Source: Syntrophomonadaceae bacterium
GTDB taxonomy: Bacteria; Bacillota; Syntrophomonadia; Syntrophomonadales; Syntrophomonadaceae
Assembly: GCA_031265005.1 (NCBI GenBank)
Contig: JAISDD010000020.1
Span: 1 to 9,664, forward strand
DNA length: 9,664 nucleotides
Direction of reading: 5' to 3'
This document shows positions 4,999 to 9,664 of the stretch, piece by piece. Below the pieces are notes generated by a model that was given only the letters and a program-made list of their open reading frames with translations, did no database searches and had not been told where the DNA came from. The position numbers were made by a program, and so were the translations under genes. Numbering within the stretch: the first letter of the stretch is position 1; each line of letters begins with the position of its first letter.

Positions 4999-6639
4999 TT
5001 GACTTTGCTTAGCATCAATGGTAAAGATTTGGTGAGAAGCGTTAAAGCAGGATGCATAAATCTTGAGCGTAACCGCGATAAAGTAGATATGCTCAATGTG
5101 TTTCCCGTGCCGGACGGAGATACGGGAACTAATATGTATCTGACCATATTATCAGCAGTTAAAGAAGGAGAAAAGGTTTCGGAAGATTCTATAAAATTCG
5201 CTGCGAAGAAGATTTCTATGGGAGCTTTGATGGGCGCGAGGGGCAATTCAGGAGTGATCATGTCCCAAATATTCAGGGGAATGGCCAAGGTTTTTGAAAA
5301 TAAAGACCAGGTGGATTCTCTAGAGCTGGCTATGGCTTTTAAGTCCGGAGCGCAAACGGCTTATGAAGCCGTTATGAAACCGGTGGAAGGCACTATTTTG
5401 ACGGTAGTGCGGGAAATAGCAAAATCCTGTGAATACCAAGCTAAAAACAATGAGGACATTATTACGGTTTTACGGGAAGGATTGCGCAGGGGGTATCTGA
5501 CCCTGGAAAAGACGCCAACAATGCTGCCGATATTGCGTGAAGCCGGAGTAGTGGACGCTGGCGGGCAAGGTTTTCTGTTTTTTCTGGAAGGAATGATAAT
5601 CGGCTTAGGCCAGGACGAGCAGGCGTTTGAGGCTTTAAAACCTGAAACTTCCGGCAGAAGTTTAATTTTAAACGATAATACCGATTATATAAGTTTGGAT
5701 TTTCAATACTGCACTGAGTTACTGATAAAAGGAGAAAGAATCGACCTGCAAAATGTCAAAAACAATCTGGAGCCGTTGGGCGATTCTATGCTGGTGGTAG
5801 GCGAGCCTGATTTGGTAAAAGTCCATATTCACAGCAATCATCCGGGCAAGGTGCTGGAAAACTGTTTGCAGTGGGGGGATCTTTTAGATGTTAAGATAAA
5901 TAATATGCTGGAAGAAGTCCATGAACATATTCAAAACTGGGAGATTCAAAAAGAGGATACTCCTGAAAAGCGGACGCCGCTGAAAAAAATAGGAGTAGTC
6001 GCGGTCAGTCTGGGCGACGGGCTGGATGAAGTGCTGACCAGTTTGGGGGCCGATGTAGTGGTTCCCGGAGGGCAGACTATGAATCCCAGTACGGAAGACC
6101 TGCTCAATGCTTGTACGCAGGTCCAGGCGGAAAAGATTCTTATATTGCCGAATAACGGAAATGTGGTCATGGCCGCCGAACAAGCGGCGCGGATGTTGCC
6201 TGACCAAGTGCTGGTACTTCCTACTAAATCGATTTTGCAGGGAATCAGCGCTATGATCAACTATGAACCGGAAGGAACGCTGTCAGAGGTTCTGGATAAT
6301 ATGCGGGAGTCGCTGGAGAATGCCCGGTACGCTGAAGTTACTTACGCGGTGAGAGATATTAATATCAATGGGCTGGACATACAGACCGGCGATAATATTG
6401 GTTTGATAGAAGGTAATATTTCAGCCCAGGGAGACAGCCCGGAAGCGGTGATGGAAGATTTATTGCGCCAGATGGTGCGCGAGGAAACTCAGTTGATCAA
6501 TGTTTTCTATGGGGAAGGAATAAGCGAAGAACAAGCCGATGATATTAAAAATAAGCTGACGGCAATATATGATGAGTGCGAAGTAGAATTTGCTTATGGC
6601 GGACAGCCGTTCTACAGCTATTTGATATTATTGGAATAG
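4999..6639 (+). CDS. fakA: Fatty acid kinase catalytic subunit FakA (DhaL/DegV-type, YloV)
   Basis: FakA phosphorylates fatty acids presented by FakB (DegV-family) proteins, giving acyl-phosphates for phospholipid synthesis. The 546-residue product is full length. The N-terminal DhaL-type kinase domain (about 1-200) has the ATP-magnesium motif PDGDTGTN (38-45) and GARGNSG (79-85). The middle domain has Cys238 and the KVHIHSNHPG segment (274-283), whose Cys/His/His arrangement matches the zinc site described for staphylococcal FakA. The C-terminal part (about 328-546) is DegV-like, with VPGGQTMNPSTEDLL (355-369). Translation starts at TTG, eight bases after GGGAGGA. No FakB gene is visible in the window. 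The gene follows the Asp23-family gene and precedes recG by 75 bp. Without experiments, the substrate range is inferred from the family only. Confidence 0.96.
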   Translation: MTLLSINGKDLVRSVKAGCINLERNRDKVDMLNVFPVPDGDTGTNMYLTILSAVKEGEKVSEDSIKFAAKKISMGALMGARGNSGVIMSQIFRGMAKVFENKDQVDSLELAMAFKSGAQTAYEAVMKPVEGTILTVVREIAKSCEYQAKNNEDIITVLREGLRRGYLTLEKTPTMLPILREAGVVDAGGQGFLFFLEGMIIGLGQDEQAFEALKPETSGRSLILNDNTDYISLDFQYCTELLIKGERIDLQNVKNNLEPLGDSMLVVGEPDLVKVHIHSNHPGKVLENCLQWGDLLDVKINNMLEEVHEHIQNWEIQKEDTPEKRTPLKKIGVVAVSLGDGLDEVLTSLGADVVVPGGQTMNPSTEDLLNACTQVQAEKILILPNNGNVVMAAEQAARMLPDQVLVLPTKSILQGISAMINYEPEGTLSEVLDNMRESLENARYAEVTYAVRDININGLDIQTGDNIGLIEGNISAQGDSPEAVMEDLLRQMVREETQLINVFYGEGISEEQADDIKNKLTAIYDECEVEFAYGGQPFYSYLILLE

Positions 6640-6714
6640 AGATTTAGAAAAATTCCGGCTTTTCGCGCTTAGGCGCGGACTTGAGCTGGTAATACGCTTT
6701 TAACGGGAGGATGA

Positions 6715-8748
6715 ATGGACAAACTTTTCCAAGAAGTTCAGTTTTTGCCGGGAGTGGGTCCTAGCAGAAGCGAAAAATTGGCGCGTCTAAACATATTCAC
6801 TATATTTGACCTGTTCTGGAATATACCGCGTACATATCTGAATCGTAACGAAACTCACAGTATAGGGGAAATAGAAGCTGGCGGCAAATACAATATAAAG
6901 GGGACGGTGTCCGCCACAAAATTAAATCGCAGTTACCGGGGAATGGGTATTTTCAAGGCTTTGATCCAGGATGATACCGCGGCGGTAACTGCGGTGTGGT
7001 TTAATCAGGCTTATTTGGATAAGGCTATAAAGCCGGGGCAGAGTATTTTCGTAAGCGGGCGGGTAAAAGGAAACGGCGCGGCCAATAATTATGAATTGAT
7101 GGCGGAAGAGTATGAGATTTTGGATGCGGCTGGCGCCAGCCTCCCCATCTTACCGGTTTATTATTTGACGGAAGGCCTTAATCAAAAAAGGATGCGCGCG
7201 CTTATAGTATATATCCTGGCTAATTATCTGCCGCGTTACAAAGATATATTTACTTTGGAGCAAAAGAGGAAATATCATTTATGCGACATCGGGTACGCTC
7301 TTTATAATATTCACTTTCCCGCCGGACGCTCAGAATATCTGCAAGCCAAAAAAAGGCTGGCGGTCGAGGAACTGGTCCTTTTTTTGTCAAAGCTGCGCCA
7401 GGGAAAAGTCAAAGAAAAAGCGCAACCGGGGCTGGCACATAAAGAAAAGTACAGTTATTTACAGCAGGTTTATGAGCAGCTGCCTTTTAGCTTGACGGCG
7501 GCGCAAAAAAGAGTCTTGCGCCTGATCTTTGACGATATGGAAAAAGCGAAACCGATGAACCGTATGCTGCAAGGCGACGTAGGCGCCGGAAAAACAGTGA
7601 TCGCGGCTCTTGGTCTGGCTAAATCGGCGGCCAGCGGCTTCCAGGGAGTACTGATGGCGCCGACGGAAGTTTTAGCGCAGCAGCATTATCAAGCCTTGAG
7701 CGGATTTTACAGAAATACGGAATTGAATATCGCGCTTCTTACCGGCAGCACCGCGGGAGCAGCCAGAAAAAACATACTGAACGAAACCCTTTCGGGGAAT
7801 GTGCATGTATTGCTGGGAACTCACGCTTTATTGCAAGGAGACGTGGAATTTAAGAATTTAGGATTGGTTATCATTGATGAACAGCATCGTTTCGGAGTAA
7901 AACAACGGAGTATTTTAGGAGCTAAAGGGCAGCCGGACTTTTTGATGATGACGGCTACTCCGATACCGAGAACTTTAGCTTTGACAGTTTACGGCGATCT
8001 GGACGTGGCGGTCATAGATGAGCTTCCCCCGGGGCGCCTCCCTATTAAAACAGAGTTGATACCGGCGGATAAAAGGGAGACGGTCTATACTTTTATTTAT
8101 GAAAAGATAAAAGCGGACGCTGATACTCAAGTTTTTGTAGTGTGTCCCTTGATAGAAGAATCGGAAAAGCAGGATTGGCTGGCGGCGGTCGCTTTATATG
8201 ATATTTTAAGACAAAAATATCCCGATATTCAAGTGGCTCTGCTGCACGGGCGGCTGAAAGCGGCTGGAAAAAAAGCGATCATGGAGAGCTTCCAGCAGGG
8301 GCAAACGAAAATTTTAGTATCAACGACGGTAATCGAAGTGGGGGTGGACGTACCCAGCGCGGTGATCATGGTGGTGGAACAAGCCGAACGTTTCGGATTG
8401 TCTCAGCTTCATCAGCTGCGCGGAAGAGTGGGGAGGGGAAAAGAGGCGTCTTATTGCTTTTTAATATCTGACCCGCCTACCGACGAGGCCTGGCAGAGGC
8501 TGCGGGCTATGGAAAAAACTAATGACGGCTTTGTTTTAGCGCAAGAAGATTTGAAGATCAGAGGGCCAGGAGAATTTTGGGGCATCAAGCAGCACGGGCT
8601 CAATCAGATGAAAGTGGCCAATTTGATTCGTCATGGCAAATGGATAGAACTCAGCCGGCAAATATTAGAAGAAGAAAACATTGACTATGCCGAATTGGAA
8701 GATTATATAAAAAATAAATTCCCCGACCGGACGGAAGCGAAGAATTGA
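6715..8748 (+). CDS. recG: ATP-dependent DNA helicase RecG
   Basis: RecG remodels stalled replication forks and Holliday junctions and restrains unwanted replication restart. The 677-residue product is normal in length. The N-terminal wedge/OB-fold region spans about 1-160. Helicase motifs are all present: Walker A GDVGAGKT (287-294), APTEVLAQQH (315-324), DEQH (388-391), TATPIPRT (413-420), LHGR (510-513), STTVIEVGVD (536-545) and QLRGRVGR (567-574). The RecG-specific tail IRGPGEFWGIKQHG (615-628) follows. Start ATG at 6715 is 4 nt after GGGAGG (6705-6710). The ATG at 6711 is in another frame. It lies 75 bp after fakA with no terminator between, so it is probably the third gene of that transcript. 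In Bacillus two serine-dehydratase genes separate yloV from recG; they are absent here. Confidence 0.98.
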   Translation: MDKLFQEVQFLPGVGPSRSEKLARLNIFTIFDLFWNIPRTYLNRNETHSIGEIEAGGKYNIKGTVSATKLNRSYRGMGIFKALIQDDTAAVTAVWFNQAYLDKAIKPGQSIFVSGRVKGNGAANNYELMAEEYEILDAAGASLPILPVYYLTEGLNQKRMRALIVYILANYLPRYKDIFTLEQKRKYHLCDIGYALYNIHFPAGRSEYLQAKKRLAVEELVLFLSKLRQGKVKEKAQPGLAHKEKYSYLQQVYEQLPFSLTAAQKRVLRLIFDDMEKAKPMNRMLQGDVGAGKTVIAALGLAKSAASGFQGVLMAPTEVLAQQHYQALSGFYRNTELNIALLTGSTAGAARKNILNETLSGNVHVLLGTHALLQGDVEFKNLGLVIIDEQHRFGVKQRSILGAKGQPDFLMMTATPIPRTLALTVYGDLDVAVIDELPPGRLPIKTELIPADKRETVYTFIYEKIKADADTQVFVVCPLIEESEKQDWLAAVALYDILRQKYPDIQVALLHGRLKAAGKKAIMESFQQGQTKILVSTTVIEVGVDVPSAVIMVVEQAERFGLSQLHQLRGRVGRGKEASYCFLISDPPTDEAWQRLRAMEKTNDGFVLAQEDLKIRGPGEFWGIKQHGLNQMKVANLIRHGKWIELSRQILEEENIDYAELEDYIKNKFPDRTEAKN

Positions 8749-8876
8749 AAAAACGTCTGGAAAATGCCGCTGCCAGCGGTACTCAACCCGGAAAACCTAA
8801 AATATAATTTTATAGTAAACGCGGAAAAATACTTTGCGCGCCCTGGCGGTTTGCGCTTTGGCAGCAAGAAATATTG

Positions 8877-8894
8877 TAAGATTATTTTAAGATT
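8877..8894 (+). promoter_or_regulatory. PhoB-box-like direct repeat upstream of the response regulator
   Basis: TAAGATT occurs at 8877-8883 and again at 8888-8894, separated by ATTT. The 7-4-7 layout with an 11-bp period is the geometry bound by OmpR/PhoB-family regulators, and the downstream gene encodes one. A weaker match (CAAGAAA, 8865-8871) lies about 12 bp further upstream. The right edge is 30 bp before TATAAT, where an activator would replace a weak -35 box. Autoregulation is an inference. Confidence 0.55.
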
Positions 8895-8924
8895 TACCAG
8901 CGGTGGTTCTTAATATTTGCCTCC

Positions 8925-8930
8925 TATAAT
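8925..8930 (+). promoter_or_regulatory. Candidate -10 box of the response-regulator promoter
   Basis: A perfect TATAAT is present but no good -35 hexamer sits 16-18 bp upstream, as expected of an activator-dependent promoter. TATAA and TTATA (8925-8929 and 8935-8939) form a small inverted repeat across the likely start region. An alternative -10 (TATACT, 8936-8941) is also present. Confidence 0.5.
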
Positions 8931-8962
8931 GATTTTATACTATTTTAGTGGAGGTGAATTCA

Positions 8963-9001
8963 GTGGAGCGGAAAAATAGTGAAGGAGCGAACAGTTCATG
9001 A
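8963..9001 (+). CDS. Putative 12-codon leader ORF overlapping the response-regulator start
   Basis: A GTG codon lies 8 nt after a perfect GGAGG (8950-8954). The frame reads MERKNSEGANSS and stops at TGA (8999-9001), which overlaps the regulator's ATG as ATGA. The better ribosome binding site belongs to this mini-ORF. The regulator's own site (AAGGAG, 8982-8987) lies inside it at 10-nt spacing. This arrangement suggests translational coupling of the regulator to a leader peptide. The peptide has no recognisable motif such as a run of regulatory amino acids. Chance cannot be ruled out for so short a frame. Confidence 0.45.
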   Translation: MERKNSEGANSS

Positions 9002-9664
9002 ATATTTTAGTTTGTGACGACGAGCCGGAAATCGTAAACGCTATCGAGATTTATTTGCAGAATGAAGGGTATCAGATATTCAAAGCTTATGACGGGCTTC
9101 AAGCTTTACAAATAGTGGACGCTCATGATGTTAAATTGATTATTATGGATGTTATGATGCCGCGTATGGATGGGATAAAAGCCATGCTCAAGATAAGAGA
9201 AAAAAATAATATCCCTATCATCATGCTTTCCGCCAAAAGTGAAGACACAGACAAGGTCATAGGATTGAATATGGGCGCCGACGACTATGTGAGCAAACCT
9301 TTCAACGCTTTGGAACTGATAGCGCGGGTCAAATCTCAGCTCCGCCGCTATACGTCTTTAGGAAGCCTGAAACTGGAGACTGGCGTTTATAGCAGCGGCG
9401 GTTTGATGATAAACGACGAGACTAAGACGGTTCTGGTCGACGGAGAAGAAGTGCGCCTGACTTCGGTCCAGTATAAAATCCTGCTTTTATTGCTAAAAAA
9501 TGCCGGACGGGTATTTTCTATCGAAGAAATCTATGAACTGGTATGGAAAGAAGAGGCTTATAACGCTGATAACGTGGTAGCGGTGCATATCCGCCGGATA
9601 CGTGAAAAGATAGAAATAAACCCTAAAGAACCAAAATATTTAAAGGTGGTGTGGGGAATTGGTT
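8998..9664 (+). CDS. OmpR/PhoB-family response regulator (3' partial)
   Basis: The gene runs off the right edge after 222 codons, so only a few C-terminal residues are missing. The receiver domain (about 1-115) has the acidic pair Asp7-Asp8, phospho-acceptor Asp51 in IIMDVMMPRMDG, Ser78 in IIMLSAKS, and Lys100 in DDYVSKPF. All the residues needed for phosphorylation and switching are therefore present. A winged-helix DNA-binding domain follows (about 125-222), including LTSVQYKILLLLLKNAGRVF and NVVAVHIRRIREKI. The pattern resembles VanR/PhoB-type regulators that act with a membrane histidine kinase, which is probably encoded just downstream. An in-frame stop at 8977 excludes a longer N-terminus. 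The signal sensed cannot be deduced here. Confidence 0.95.
   Translation, partial: MNILVCDDEPEIVNAIEIYLQNEGYQIFKAYDGLQALQIVDAHDVKLIIMDVMMPRMDGIKAMLKIREKNNIPIIMLSAKSEDTDKVIGLNMGADDYVSKPFNALELIARVKSQLRRYTSLGSLKLETGVYSSGGLMINDETKTVLVDGEEVRLTSVQYKILLLLLKNAGRVFSIEEIYELVWKEEAYNADNVVAVHIRRIREKIEINPKEPKYLKVVWGIG

Noticed and set aside
5884..6260. Two overlapping minus-strand frames of more than 100 codons within fakA
   Set aside because: They are antisense shadows of a full-length conserved gene with no motifs or ribosome binding sites of their own.
6640..6714. Terminator between fakA and recG
   Set aside because: Only a short CGCG palindrome is present and no T run follows, so read-through is more likely.
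8745..8807. 20-codon TTG-started frame overlapping the recG stop
   Set aside because: It has a weak GGAAG upstream and an overlap that could suggest coupling, but no recognisable motif. It is too short and low in information to call a gene.

Overview
The window looks like chromosomal DNA from a member of the Bacillota (Firmicutes), most likely a Clostridia or Negativicutes relative. The support is a surface protein with SLH domains, a Firmicutes-type rpmB / Asp23-family / fakA / recG neighbourhood, strong GGAGG-type ribosome binding sites, and TTG or GTG start codons on several housekeeping genes. Genus and species cannot be fixed from the sequence alone.

Layout, left to right. (1) 1-1727: the 3' part of a large cell-surface gene. 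Its product has an Ig-like end, a MucBP-like module, two Listeria-Bacteroides (InlB B-type) repeats, a run of 14 glycines, three SLH modules plus a partial fourth, and a very acidic tail. It ends at a strong intrinsic terminator (1772-1812). (2) 1811-2806: about 1 kb with no credible gene. It is packed with a 27-bp inverted repeat, a dispersed-repeat-like sequence, a duplicated 21-bp segment, a 21-bp tandem array of about 8 units, and two copies of a structured element carrying TACTAATCCGC / GCGGATTAGTA arms. (3) 2807-4192: coaD (coenzyme A synthesis) and hslO (redox chaperone Hsp33), 12 nt apart and probably co-transcribed. They end at a bidirectional terminator shared with the convergent rpmB. 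(4) 4298-4546: rpmB (ribosomal protein L28, four-cysteine form) on the minus strand with a textbook extended -10 promoter. (5) 4604-8748: Asp23-family gene, fakA and recG on the plus strand, running divergently from rpmB. (6) 8749-9664: a regulatory region and the start of an OmpR/PhoB-family response regulator that runs off the window.

How the genes fit together. The left gene anchors a display protein to the cell wall. The middle genes are general housekeeping: CoA supply, oxidative-stress chaperone, ribosome, fatty-acid phosphorylation and membrane homeostasis, and replication-fork repair. The right end starts a probable two-component system. Its promoter region has an exact 7-4-7 direct repeat of PhoB-box geometry and a 12-codon leader ORF whose stop overlaps the regulator start.

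No defence system, CRISPR array, tRNA, rRNA or transposase was found. The least explained DNA is the 1811-2806 repeat island, followed by the leader of the response regulator.
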